DNA of 64,000 nucleotides, taken from Hansfordia pulvinata (lineage: Eukaryota; Ascomycota; Sordariomycetes; Xylariales). Shown piece after piece: positions 13,492 through 23,965 of this stretch. Within the stretch, counting starts at the first letter, position 1; every line of letters begins with the position of its first letter. The notes beneath the pieces are model-generated. The model did no database searches, was not told the origin of the DNA, and saw only the letters and a list, made by a program, of their open reading frames with translations. The position numbers were made by a program, and so were the translations under genes. Location: NCBI GenBank assembly GCA_006538405.1, contig BJKQ01000004.1, positions 868,001 to 932,000 on the forward strand. The letters run 5' to 3'.

Positions 13492-13513
13492 GGAGTACTC
13501 GTACGAGTACTCC
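13492..13513. repeat. 22-nt perfect palindrome of the TACTCGTA family
   Basis: The left half GGAGTACTCGT is followed immediately by its exact reverse complement. The centre is one TACTCGTA overlapping one TACGAGTA. It lies in the gene-poor block, outside any recognised gene. Confidence 0.75.
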
Positions 13514-14033
13514 GTAGAGCCCTCCCGGTGTTTGGTCGAAACCGTGCCTTCCAACTAACGAACGAAGATCGTCGCACCGTTATCCATGTGCGAGAGGTAC
13601 GCGTACATAAGGTAGCCGGACCTGCCTGGGACTTGCAGCCGCACGACAGGACGGGGCCATGGATGTCCCGGTACCTTGGTCCGAGCCCCTCGCTCGGCGT
13701 CTTCCAGGCAACGCATCCAAGACCACCTCCAGCTAGCATGTACCCAAGGTACCTCTATCTCAATCCACGGCTGGGCGACCTGAGTCCTCACCTTTCCAGT
13801 GCAGTCAGGAGGGCCCCTGTCGGCTCAATTTTCGAGTTGAGCTGGATGAACTGGAGGGCTGACGAATGTTATACGACCATGGATGGAAGCCCGTGAATGT
13901 ACAGTACCTACCTACCTAACATCATTTCCAACGGGCTACATCTGTCGTGTGCAGCTGCTGGGCGACGAATTTAGCGGATGGTGGGCACATTGAGCCACGG
14001 CTCCCTCCACTGGCTCCAGTGGCACCGGGCGCT

Positions 14034-14060
14034 GCTGGCCGCTGGCCGCTGGCCGCTGGC
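14034..14060. repeat. Short tandem repeat, CTGGCCG unit
   Basis: About three to four copies of a 7-nt unit, CTGGCCG, in tandem, with a final partial copy CTGGCA. It lies in the upstream region of the Nudix gene. Confidence 0.6.
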
Positions 14061-15122
14061 ACCCGACTGCTGGCCGAGCGCGCGCTGGGCTGCTGCCCCG
14101 CAGTCGGCCAAGCCAAGCCAAGTCGAGCGGGTGGAGGAGGCCAAGGACATCGCCAACGCCCGCTGCGAGCAAAGTCCGACGTCTTGTTAATTGCATGGCA
14201 AGCTACGAGGACCGCCAAAGTAGGCTCCGGCTCGCCTTTTTTCGCAGTGTCGATTTTCTCTCCTCCCGCCGCCACCGCAACCTCGCAACTTGCGATCAAC
14301 CGCGAGCAACTGCGATTATCCGCAGCTGCAGAGCCTCGCCTGCCTCTGCCGTCACTCCTGCTCTCCCTCTGCCGCCGCTGCTTCTGCCGCCTCCGCCGCT
14401 ACTGCCGCCCCTCTGGCCGCTGTCGCCGTCTTTACTTCTCTCTCCCACCTCCTGTATCGGTCTCGGCCTTAGCTGTGGAACCGGACCCCTCGACACGACC
14501 CTTCAGACACGACACGACGCGACAGAGCCGCGACCCATTGTCAGCAGATTCGCACTCATGCTCCGGTTGTCCAGAGAACTGGGCCGTCCACACTGATACA
14601 CCAGCCTGACCATCTCTCTGCCTGCACCTTCACTACCTGCTAGCTGGCCTGTCCTGCCCTGTCCTGTCCTGTTCTATCAAGCAGCCCTACACTGCCTGCA
14701 CTGCTGCGTCACTCTCCCAGTGACACCCTCCCGTGCTTCCCTGTGGTGGGGTGCCTGTGAGAGTTCTCTGACGCACAACCCTCCCAGCATCAACCTCCCA
14801 CCTGCCCTCTGCAGCACTCCAGCTGCCTCTTCTTCTCTGCTCAAGGCCTCAAGCCTCCCTTATCTCCCATTGCCCACCAACACCACCCTACATCCTCAAC
14901 CATGCAGCTGATCAATCGCTGTTAAGCCGTGCTCCCTCCAGCATCAGCCGGAACTGCTCAGCCCAGAGCATTTCCTGCCCACAGCTCCACCTCTCTCTTT
15001 ATTGTCTCACGCCGCGCAGTCAGACAAGACAGGCCTGAACAGGACAAGTTAAGACAAGGCTACACTGCTCTGCGCCCATTGTCTCCCTGCTCCACTGCAT
15101 TGATTCATCTCTCCTCTCTGTT

Positions 15123-15765
15123 ATGGCTTCCGGCTCCCATAGCCGAACCATGGAGTCCCGCACAGGCAGGAGCAAACAACGTAAGTGGTCTACCAGCGCC
15201 TACCTATCTGCAGCACATCTCCCTTCTTTTCCCACGTATGGCCCTCGTGCGCCCGTGCCTCATCAAAACGGCCGATGATCGCGTCTCGCTCGTCTCGACT
15301 GTCGACCCTCTAACTCTTCTCTTCTCTTGTCCAGGCTACAACTCCAAAGGCGAGCGCCTTGTCGCCGGAGTTGTCCCGCTGTCGGAGGACCGAAGATACG
15401 TGCTGCTGATCCAGTCGACCCGAAGAAAGGGCTGGGTACTCCCCAAGGGGGGCTGGGAAACAGACGAGGAATGCCCTGATGCCGCACGGCGCGAGGCCTG
15501 GGAGGAAGCCGGCATCACCATCCGAATCGACTACGACCTGCAGGAGATTGTCGACTCGAGGCCGCCCAAGAAACTGTCCAAGGATTCGCCCAAGTCTCTC
15601 TTCCGCTTCTACGAGGCCACCGTCATCAAGGAGGAGGCCAACTGGCCCGAGCGGCACAAGCGAGAGCGGGCTTGGTTCACCTACTCGGAGGCCAAGGCCG
15701 CCCTCTCGACCCGACCAGAGCTGATGGAGGCTTTGGACCGGTCGACAATCTCCAAGGCGCACTGA
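15123..15765 (+). CDS. Nudix hydrolase, diphosphoinositol polyphosphate / ApnA hydrolase (Aps1/Ddp1 type)
   Basis: Predicted to hydrolyse diphosphoinositol polyphosphates and diadenosine polyphosphates in the cytosol, as Schizosaccharomyces Aps1 and yeast Ddp1 do. Exon 1 is 15123-15180 and exon 2 is 15335-15765; the split codon forms SKQRYNSKGERL. The product has 162 residues, close to Aps1-type enzymes. The Nudix box runs from about residue 58 to 80, GGWETDEECPDAARREAWEE followed by AGI, with the required Gly, Glu and REAWEEAG residues. The upstream STRRKGWVLPKG is typical of the DIPP subfamily. The start is the first ATG of a short exon ending at a strong GTAAGT donor; the following 154-nt intron stays open in part, so a longer first exon should not be used. 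A pyrimidine-rich leader precedes it. Confidence 0.93.
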
Positions 15766-17164
15766 TGACAGGCGTCTCTGGCGACCCCGACTTCTGTGGC
15801 GGGCGAGGGACATGGCCGCAACATCCAGCATATTCTTTCATTTCCTTATCTCCTTGCGTTCTTCTCTTTCGCCTCAACCACTCGCCGGCAATGCACCGGT
15901 GCTGAGACAGCATAGACCTGGGGGCTGGCGTTCCTGGCGTTTTTCCGCAGGCTTTCACCCACTGCAGGCTTCTTTGGTACTCATGTCTCGACAGGGGCAA
16001 ATCTCCCGGGGAAAAGGACAGGCTTTGCGGGCGTCCCAGTTTGGGCTGAACCCCTCCCCTCTTCGCATTTCGCACGGGGCCGACTTTTCTTGCATCCGAG
16101 GCGTTGAGGACAGACGATAGATTCGGGGATAGATCTGCTTTTGATGCGGCCCCTTGACAAATGGTATTGGAAGGCGGACCGGGCGGATGGCCCTCGGCAT
16201 AATGGCACGTCCTCCGGTAGAGGCATGCATCTCCGCGAATGAATTCGGCATGGCGAGGGGTTGCTTTTCGGACCTCCATCCCGCAAAATGAAGTGGTGCA
16301 TCGGCATGGTCAGTGGACTTGATTGACGCCAAGGCGGATCTGGACATGGACACGGCTCGCCCGAGTTACACTGCTATCACACAGGAAAAGTAGATCGTTT
16401 GCCTTATGGTCCTGAGTGCTCACGAAGGTGACAGGCATTCGCCCGGGGTCAAGAGCCGAAGTGATAGAATGGTGCTGGCTCGGTTCGTAGGCAAATGGAC
16501 AGTAGGCATCGGATCCCGTCTGGGTCGTGAACACTTCACCTAGTTGTGGCATCCGAAGCACAGCCCGCCTCTCGAGATCCCTGAAGAGGCGGTCCCGGTG
16601 CCCCAGGTCGCGCAGAGTCGTAGAACTGACTTGACGCACAGCTTGAACCCGTAGAACAGTTCGTAGGAATTTCTGAGGGTCAATTTCAGGTCTTTGGTTC
16701 GTCAAAGCCCAGTAAGGAAGCAGTCCTACCCGCCTTACGTTTACGTGGAGACTTCCTTTCAGGTAATTCTTGTACATGTGTACTTGGGTTCGTTTCCTCA
16801 AACGCGTGTCGCGGTTTCCATCGCAGCACTCCCAAGCTCAGCTTCGCATCTCCGAGGAAGGCGCGTGTAACACTGGTGCGCAAGAAGGTGCAAAGCGCCA
16901 GCAGTATCTGCGGACGAGTCACTAACGAGTCACTTCAATTTAGATGGGCATGAATGAGGGCCATGCTCATCCTGGCTTCTGACCTCACTCATCATCAAGT
17001 ATAGGTGGTTGGCTGGACCGCCACCGAGCCCCGATACTGGTCGGGGCCTCTGCCATCGTATCACATTTCCTTCGTTAATATACAGAGTTGGACACACTCC
17101 AAATGAACGCAAACACGAGCCTCATTCCTCTAAAAGTCCAAGTTCCAAAGAGGCCAAAGGCGAA
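15766..17164. other. Intergenic spacer
   Basis: About 1.4 kb between convergent genes: the Nudix stop and the stop of the membrane-protein gene. A minus-strand frame of 163 codons (16,801-16,310) is open but resembles nothing I know, and I do not call it. Confidence 0.55.
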
Positions 17165-19247
17165 TCAATCAGATACCATCCAGATTCTCAAGAACACACG
17201 CGACCAACCCACGGATACCACGGACTCACCCTTGCTTCTTGTCGTGAAAAGGCCACACCGTCTTGTTGTTGCCGCGTGGCGCAACCGAGAAGAAGTCTTC
17301 GCTTGCACGCCATCGTTCAATCTCCGCCGCCTCGTCCCCTTGAGCACCAACGCTGTCACCACGGCCACGCCAGCTGTTGCTGTCGTCCCCTCTGAAACCC
17401 CGCTATTAATGGAGGGACGCGGTCGAAGCCGGCGCTCGGCGATACTCCGAGGCGGCCCCTCACGCAGCGGCGGAAAAGGCGTCAGATGCACCGCACTGCC
17501 GCCCCCGGTCGATGGTCGACGCCCTTGTCCCTCTCCCGCTCTCTGGCTCCGGCGCGCCGCGCTGCGTGGCCTTGGAGCTGGAATGGGAGGGGGTGGCTCG
17601 GCGGGTGGCGGGAACGACGGTGACATGGAAAAATGCGACTGCGTGCTCGCCTCCATGTCTTCTGGCAGAGGACGTGGTCTTCGTCGGGGTGGCGGCGTTC
17701 CAGCACGTTTTGGCGGTGCTCCTGAAATTGATGGGAGCGGGGGAAGCGGCTCAAGTGGCGGACCCTGTGCTGTCGACGTCGGCATGGTTGGCGTCTTGGA
17801 CTTGTCACTCCCCACGCGCGTCAGGCGAACCATCGTCGCGCTCTTCAGGTTTTCGCCGCTCTCAGGCCGGAGCTCGCTCTGGTTTCGAGGCCGCTGCAGC
17901 GGTAAGTCTTCCGGCGATGACCTATACTCATCACTTCGATAAGTGCTGTTGTCATCGTAATAAGTGCCACCACCCTGTTGCTGCGGAGGCTTGCGAACCG
18001 TCTTCTCCAGGGGGTACCCCGCGCTATCCAACACATCACGGGGCGAACTAATGAACACCCGCCCTGATTCCTCCCTGTGATCTTCTCTCCTGGCCGCTGC
18101 GTTACTGGCTGGCTGTTCCTGTGGCAGGGGCGAGCTGGGCTGGCCACTACCAACGTGACGCTTCTTCCGCCACACGAGGAGGAAGGCGACAACACCAGCA
18201 AGCAGGGCGGCGCCAGCTACCGAAGCCGTTACTATGATGGCGACGTTCGTCCGTGATACGGCTTCGCTTGCTTCGTCCTGTTCTCCGTTGTCAGCGTGCG
18301 CTCTGTTGAAGGAGCTGGGCGAAGGGGCCGGTTTAACAAGAAGAACTGTGGTCGACCCCCCCTCCCCCCTCATTCAACCTCAAATACCTCATTCTACAGC
18401 CTGGGGACGAGAAGAGATGAAGCTGACCTACCATGACTCTAGCTGCCGCAGACTGTGCTGCCTCGACCTGGCTAGACGCCAGAATTTGTGCGCTCGTGAC
18501 ACTGCCTTGCGCGCGACTGGACTCAGACGCTATTCGGCTACTCATGCTGGCCAGCGATCGAGAGATCTGATCAGACGCGCTGGATGAGGCCGAGAGCACC
18601 GCTCCGTCTGCCGATTGGCGAACAGCCTGTGCCGACTGGGACGCCGATATGATGGCAGCCGTCGCGCTGGCTGACACCGACGCCAGAGCAGAAGATGCAG
18701 ATAAGGACAGCGACGAAAGCGACGATGATGGCACCAATTGGATGTCGCCGTTTTGCTGCCGGGCCAGATGGGGTGGCGGTGTCGTTTTGACCTCTTCAGT
18801 CGTCCTTGGCGAAGGCTCCACGACCGACAACGGGGAGGCATGATGTAAAGAGATGCCGGTGACGGCCGCATGGAGATCCGGGGCGAGCGAATCCTCCTCA
18901 GCGGTCGCGAACGAGGCCATATCCTCCTCAGCGCCCGGGTATCTGCCGCAGCAGATTGAATAGCTGGCCGCCCACTGCCAGGGAAGCGATCTAGCGACGA
19001 CGCCGAGTGCTCGGTTGCGCGATACTCGGTAATGGCCGGCAGGAGATGATAGTGGCAAGGTGTCGTTTTGTGCAACATTGCTCAGAAAGCCGCGACTGAC
19101 AGGACGCGGAGCAGCGCGAAAGCCATCGGTTGCGCCAGAAAGGGAGCCGTGGATGTTGAGCATACGCAGACTCTCAAACCTGAGCAAAAAGAGAGACGTG
19201 TTACTCTTGGGCCTCGAGGTCGACGGCGGAGATTCAAGCGTGGGCAA
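17165..19247 (-). CDS. Single-pass membrane protein with Ser/Ala-rich ectodomain, function unknown
   Basis: Two exons are proposed, 19247-18432 and 18277-17165, joined in phase 0 (donor GTAGGT, acceptor GAACAG), giving about 642 residues. The first part has a Ser/Ala-rich tract, roughly residues 180-272, with many SAS and SSS blocks suited to O-mannosylation. One hydrophobic segment follows, VAIIVTASVAGAALLAGVVA plus FLLVW, stopped by RKKRH. The cytoplasmic tail is long, Pro/Ser/Arg-rich and disordered, with PPPPIPAPRPR-type proline motifs. This layout resembles fungal wall-stress sensors of the Mid2/Wsc kind, but I see no WSC cysteines. No signal peptide is evident at 19247 or at the next Met (19163), so the 5' end is probably incomplete. 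The last 80 residues are also uncertain. Confidence 0.55.
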
Positions 19248-21350
19248 GGTAAAAGGAAAGGGTTGCGCCGACCACTTTCGAAAGACGGTTCAGTGAATGA
19301 TATCACAAGACGAGGCCTCCTGGCAGGTATGTTCTGGTGTCGGATCCTGCCCTGCTGGGACTTGCTTCGTGTGTCGTCCCGCTACCCCCTGCTTAGGGAC
19401 AGGACTGGGGCACGGTTTGATGAGAGCAGCCCCGCGAACGAAAATGGCCAGCGGAGCAGTCACCGCAAAACGCAGCTATTCGAATACCTTTCTAGGCCTT
19501 GCCGGTGTTCTGGCTGCTGGCTTGAGAATCTCGTCTGTCGAGGCGCCTACGAGCAACGGGAAAAATTGCTCTGAGGGGTATGTTCAAAGATGCGAGGGCC
19601 GAAAGGCGTTGGCGCAGTGAAGAGGGCTTGGACAGCGCCCTCGTGCTGTTATGGGAAAGGCAGGGGATCTGGGTCTGGCAAGTATGCTTGGAACTGGTGC
19701 CGCACATGTCACATCTGCGTCCCAGGTGCTGTGTCCGCTCTTTCTGTCGCCGGGAGGTCTCTCTAGAGCTCCATTGTGACGCGGCTCTGCTCACCAGTCT
19801 CAGGAAGAGGCGTGGTTGCTTGGTGGGAGGGTTGCCGGATACGGATGACATCACTCCCTTGCAGACGGCCCTTTCGACGACCTGCGCGAGACCCAGATCT
19901 ACGAGTATACTGCGCCGATCACGACGCTCATAACGGCTCACCAGTCCCCGCATACTCGTACCAGTTCGTCGCCTCGCCGTTCTTATCTTGGAAGGGTCTC
20001 AAAAGCGAGACAGGGCCCAAGAAAAAGCACTGAAAGACTCTTGAAGATGGCAGCGATCGAGCTCGATGACTTTCTGCAATTGGCCGCATCATGCAACCCG
20101 CACGCGCCCAAACCGAGAAAGACGCCGACCCAAGCGCGGGCGAGGACCCGACATGACATCTCGCCAGGTGGAGGCGGCAACGTGGTTGGGTGCGCCCCCC
20201 CCGGCTATTCTCTCTACTCCGAGACAAGGGCCTGACACGCACCCACCCACAGATTCGCAGATTCCCGAACCCTGACCGGGGGGGCCCAGAGGCAGGGGAG
20301 GTGAGCAGCTTGCGACGTCGGGGCTTTTCCTTCCAGGCACGCTCACATCTCATCTCAGAAAAGGCATGCGCGGCAAGGCTGGGGGCGCGACAGGTGATTG
20401 GAAGAAAGACGCTCCCGGCCCTTCCTACCCCTTGGGAATCGAGCGACAAAAGAACCTCGAACGCCAAGGTCTGAGCTGCTTGCCCCGGCTGGCGGTACCT
20501 GCACGGGTAAGCCGCCTCCTGGGTTGGCGGTGGGGTTGCACTGCAGTCGCGCGACGTTGTCTGACTGGCGCGAGACCTCGAGCTCCGGACCGTCTGGTTT
20601 GGAAGAATCCGCATGGCGAGGTGGGCCCGGCGCTTCGACGAGTAGCGGGACGCCGTACACGATATAAGTGAGCAACCCCACCAAGAGACAATGCTGGAGT
20701 TACGACTGCAAGGCCTCGGGCATGGTAGATGCGGCGAAGCGGCTGCAGGTTAGTCCCCGAACAACCCATCATCGGGGTGCTGCTGTCGATAATAGCAGTG
20801 CGAAGGGTTGGGTACCCCGGGCCTGGTTGAATCCATTCGCCCCTCGATGACCGTGGCCAAGGCTAGATCAGTGAGATCCGAGGATTGATGATTTTGAGTA
20901 GTCTGCTGGCCAAGTCAAGCTGGTATTGCTCGTGCCGAATGGCAATAAGGTGTTCAGTCCGAGCAGACACGGCGTGCGCCTTTCGGGGCCGAAACAGGTG
21001 GTGGCAATCTGTCGGCGGCCATCCTCACCAAAGGATAGACGAGTTGTTTCTCAGGCCCGTTGCAACGTCGAGCAGATATCGAGAAATAGTCTACGCCACA
21101 AGAGTGCTTCTGCGAGGAAAGTGAAGCCTTCTTCGTATTTCGGGGCCACATGGCGTCCAGAGTGTGGCATATCAAGTCCGAAATAGACTACCCTGACTTG
21201 TCGTTTTTTAGAGTCATTTAGCCTTTGGCTCGCCACTCCTAGAAAGCCTTTATAAGTCAAAATGCCAGTTCTCGTGGGCGAAGCACAACGTCCAGAGTTC
21301 ACCAGGTCATGCAAGGCCGTTCTCAGCCAACCCTCGAGCGCTGGGTGGGT
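19248..21350. other. Intergenic spacer
   Basis: About 2.1 kb upstream of two divergently oriented genes. TACGAGTA/TACTCGTA words occur at 19910 and 19963. No conserved protein was recognised in any frame. Confidence 0.55.
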
Positions 21351-21933
21351 ATGCATCTAACACGAACCCTCCTCGCCGCAGGAAGCCTCTTGGCGGCCAC
21401 CACGGTAGCAGAGCTCACGCCAACCCCTCGGTAGGTGTCACGACCTGTTCAGTACAGCCATCATTCTTCATTCCTCTCTTTGCGAACAACAACTCACAAG
21501 AAAAAAAAAAAACCCCGCAGCTCTATCCCGCCACCCTGAATGCCGGCTTCAAGAAGCCCATCATCAACCCGGCACGCAGAGGGTTCAGACCGCCCTGGGG
21601 GCAGCAGGAGGAGGAGGGAAAAGACCTCGGCGGCGGCCACATGATGCACCTCGGCAGGCTGAACGGGTCGCGGATCGACGGCGTCCCGCTGGCGGGGCAC
21701 GGCCCCGGAGGCGGTTGGGTATCGCGCCGGCCGGCGGCCAGGGCAATGGAGGCCTCGCGCGGGGCGAGATCACCCAGAGGGCCATCGCGCCTATCGCCGA
21801 GGGCGAGCGGGTCGCTTTCCTCTTGGAAAAGGGCGCTCGTGAGATGGTGGGAAGACGGGGGCGTTGTGCACGGGGGTTTTTTTTTTTTTTTCGTTTTTCT
21901 TCGTTTGACACGTTAGCGAGTAAAGTGGCGTGA
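21351..21933 (+). pseudogene. Broken small secreted-protein gene, family unknown
   Basis: The frame from 21351 begins MHLTRTLLAAGSLLAATTVA, a convincing signal peptide, and runs to a GTAGGT donor at 21431. An acceptor, CCCCGCAG, ends at 21520 and is followed by LYPATLNAGFKKPIINPARR. The two exons do not join in phase, and a second shift near 21690-21715 is needed to continue into GQGNGGLARGEITQRAIAP. Each shift would be fixed by one extra base; CCCC and GGGG runs lie close by (21425-21428 and about 21695-21707). The frame then runs into a T tract at 21880-21893. I do not recognise the family. It could be a pseudogene or a real gene damaged by sequence errors. Confidence 0.35.
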
Positions 21934-22423
21934 GAAATGGGCGTTATCAAGAAGAGACAATGGACGCATAGTCGTAAAGGCTCGGGCCACTCGAGCTATG
22001 ATTTTCTCACTCAGAAAGGGGTTCGGAGCATGAGTTGGTAGTGCAAGACTCGGGCACGAGCAAGAAACCACTCGGGCTCACCGGAGCAGCGAGCTCGACA
22101 CAGCGTGCCGACGCGCTTTGCAATGGATAATAGATATTACCAGATTCGTCAAGTCGTAAACGACTCCGTATGTATGCCGCGTCATCATGATTAGATACAG
22201 AACTCGCCAATAAATATTTCCAACGAAGAATGTGCTGGCTCCCTGCACTCGGCCGATAGCTGACACTGGCAGCTGCGGCACAGAGCTCGTCATATCGGTC
22301 TTTCACGCTCTAAGCGGCGACGGGAAGATCAGAGAGAGGGGCCTCCCAACCAATCTCCGAGCCAAGTCACATCGGACAAATACGGGCGTCGCCTTGTCTT
22401 TCCCGCCTCCGCAACCTCGCCGC
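21934..22423. other. Intergenic spacer
   Basis: About 0.5 kb between the 3' ends of the broken secreted-protein gene and the peroxygenase gene. I see no coding signal here. Confidence 0.55.
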
Positions 22424-23965
22424 CTACTCGTACAGCCCCTTTGCGTTCAGCTCGGAGAAGCCGGGGAACTTGTCGAACAGGCTCTGGTCGTAGTGCTCGA
22501 TCTGGGGCAGCCGAGGCCGGCGGTGGCGTCGTGGACGGCGCCGGTGATCTTGCCGAGGGCGCGGGTGATGTCGCCGAACAGGGGCTTGAGCAGGTCCGGG
22601 GCCTGGTCGAGGGCGATCTCGGAGGCGAAGCAAAAGGCGTTGTTGCCCTTGAGCAGCTCGGGGCGTGGACGACGCCGTCGGTCAGGTCGGCGGGCTCGAC
22701 GCCGACGAAAGAGTCGGTCTTGCCTAGGTTGCCGCCGACGGACAGGAACTCCGGGTGGGTGACCTGCATGACGAGGGCGTCCTCTACCAGGTAGGGGATG
22801 GTGTAGTAGTCGAGCGGGTGGCGCTTATGCCAGTTGTCGGGGAAGCGCTCGTGGCCCTTGTTGATGCGGAAGTCCGGGTACTCGCCCTCGACGCCGTAGA
22901 AGGCCTTGAGCGTCTCGCCGTCCAGCACGCCCATCGGCTCGGCCGCCGTCTTGTTTGCCATGAAGCGGTAGATGAACGTGTACGCCGCCGTCGTCACGAC
23001 CAGCCCGCTGAAGGGCGCCAGGAAGAAGTAGGGGTTCTCGTGTTTCGACTCCTCGAACCGCCGCAGCCGGTACTCGGTCAGTACGTCCAGGTCCACCCTG
23101 TCGCCGTTGGCCTGCCCCATCTCGTAGAGTGCCTTGAACTGGGAGACCTGAGGCGAGTCCTTACCGCTGGAGAAGGGGGGCGGGGAAGAGAAAGAAAGGA
23201 GCGCGTGTCAGCGGCGTGTTCTCAAGCTGGTCGCCCCTGAGGCCAAAGTCTCCGCGTATCGGGAGGGGAACGCGGAGAGGGGAGCGCTTGCTTACTGCAG
23301 GTAGATGTCGCCAAAGACAGGTGAGGCGTCGCCTTCGTACTTGTTGTGCGACCCGGACAGGCCCTGAGGCTCGCCCAGCAAGCCGACAATGTCGGGCAGC
23401 GAGGGCGAGGGCGGTCCGGCGATGGAGAAGGACGTCAGGTCGCCGTCAAAGACGGACCCGTAGACGGCGAGGAACGTTGCTAGGTCCAAGCCCATGCCGA
23501 ACGCCTCCATGGTCCCGGAGATGAACTCGGGGATGGTCGCGACGCCGTCGTGAGGCAGGTAACCGTGGTTCGCCATGGCGTTCAGCCCGGGGCCTGTTTT
23601 GTGTGTGAGCACATACATGTCTACCTACCTGGGTAGTGAGAGGGAAGAGGCCGGTCGCCACGTGCTCGGAGAAAAGACTCACAAGGCCCTCGTTGGTCGT
23701 TTCCGGAGGGAGGCTTGAATGCGTGGATGCCCTTGTTGCTCACATACTGCTTGACGGGGTCGAAAGGAGGGGGCACGAACTTGGCCTGACGCTTCTCGGA
23801 GGCCCCGCGCTTCGCGAAGGGGCACTCGGGAGCACCGGCCGAGTCGGCGGCTCTCGCCTCAGCAGCGGCGTTGCTCTTGGCGATGGCCTCGGTGAGGTGG
23901 GAGGGGAAGCAAGCGGCCTGCTGAGCTACGAGAGCCAGCGGCAGCAGGGTGTGAGTCGTCCTCAT
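22424..23965 (-). pseudogene. Heme-thiolate peroxidase / unspecific peroxygenase, two frameshifts
   Basis: Family of chloroperoxidase and unspecific peroxygenases, secreted heme-thiolate enzymes that use hydrogen peroxide. Exons are 23965-23683, 23593-23296 and 23166-22424. A signal peptide opens the protein (MRTTHTLLPLALVAQQAACF). Splicing across intron 1 restores GPCPGLNAMANHGYLP, with the heme-ligand Cys at residue 95. The acid-base region reads NKYEGDASPVFGD at residues 179-190, the EGD motif of long and short UPOs. Exon 3 is interrupted twice: after GVVHA at the GGGG run 22660-22663, and after GLG at the GGGG run 22504-22507 (plus-strand view). One added base at each would give ELLKGNNAFCFASEIALDQA and then CPQIEHYDQSLFDKFPGFSE to a normal end, about 440 residues. 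It is either a young pseudogene or, more likely, two consensus errors. Confidence 0.88.

Larger units (their letters stand above)
7410..15122. other. Gene-poor 7.7-kb block
   Basis: No open frame in this stretch resembles a conserved protein on either strand. It should hold the missing first exon and promoter of ATE1 on the left and the Nudix promoter on the right. It is sprinkled with TACGAGTA/TACTCGTA words (8757, 12041, 12584, 13496, 13502) and TAGGTAGGT-type words (about 8485, 8840, 8870, 13910). A G run sits near 7831. From about 14,300 to 15,120 the plus strand is very pyrimidine-rich, as expected for a fungal core promoter and leader. Confidence 0.6.

Noticed and set aside
14929..15334. 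Longer N-terminus for the Nudix protein
   Set aside because: It would read through the intron. The short exon from 15123 with GTAAGT gives the expected SKQRYNSKGERL junction.
16310..16801. Minus-strand frame of 163 codons
   Set aside because: No recognisable domain and no splice or promoter support; it could be chance.
17088..17942. Plus-strand open frame of about 284 codons opposite the membrane-protein tail
   Set aside because: The minus strand has the membrane segment and proline motifs; the plus frame is Gly/Arg-rich shadow.
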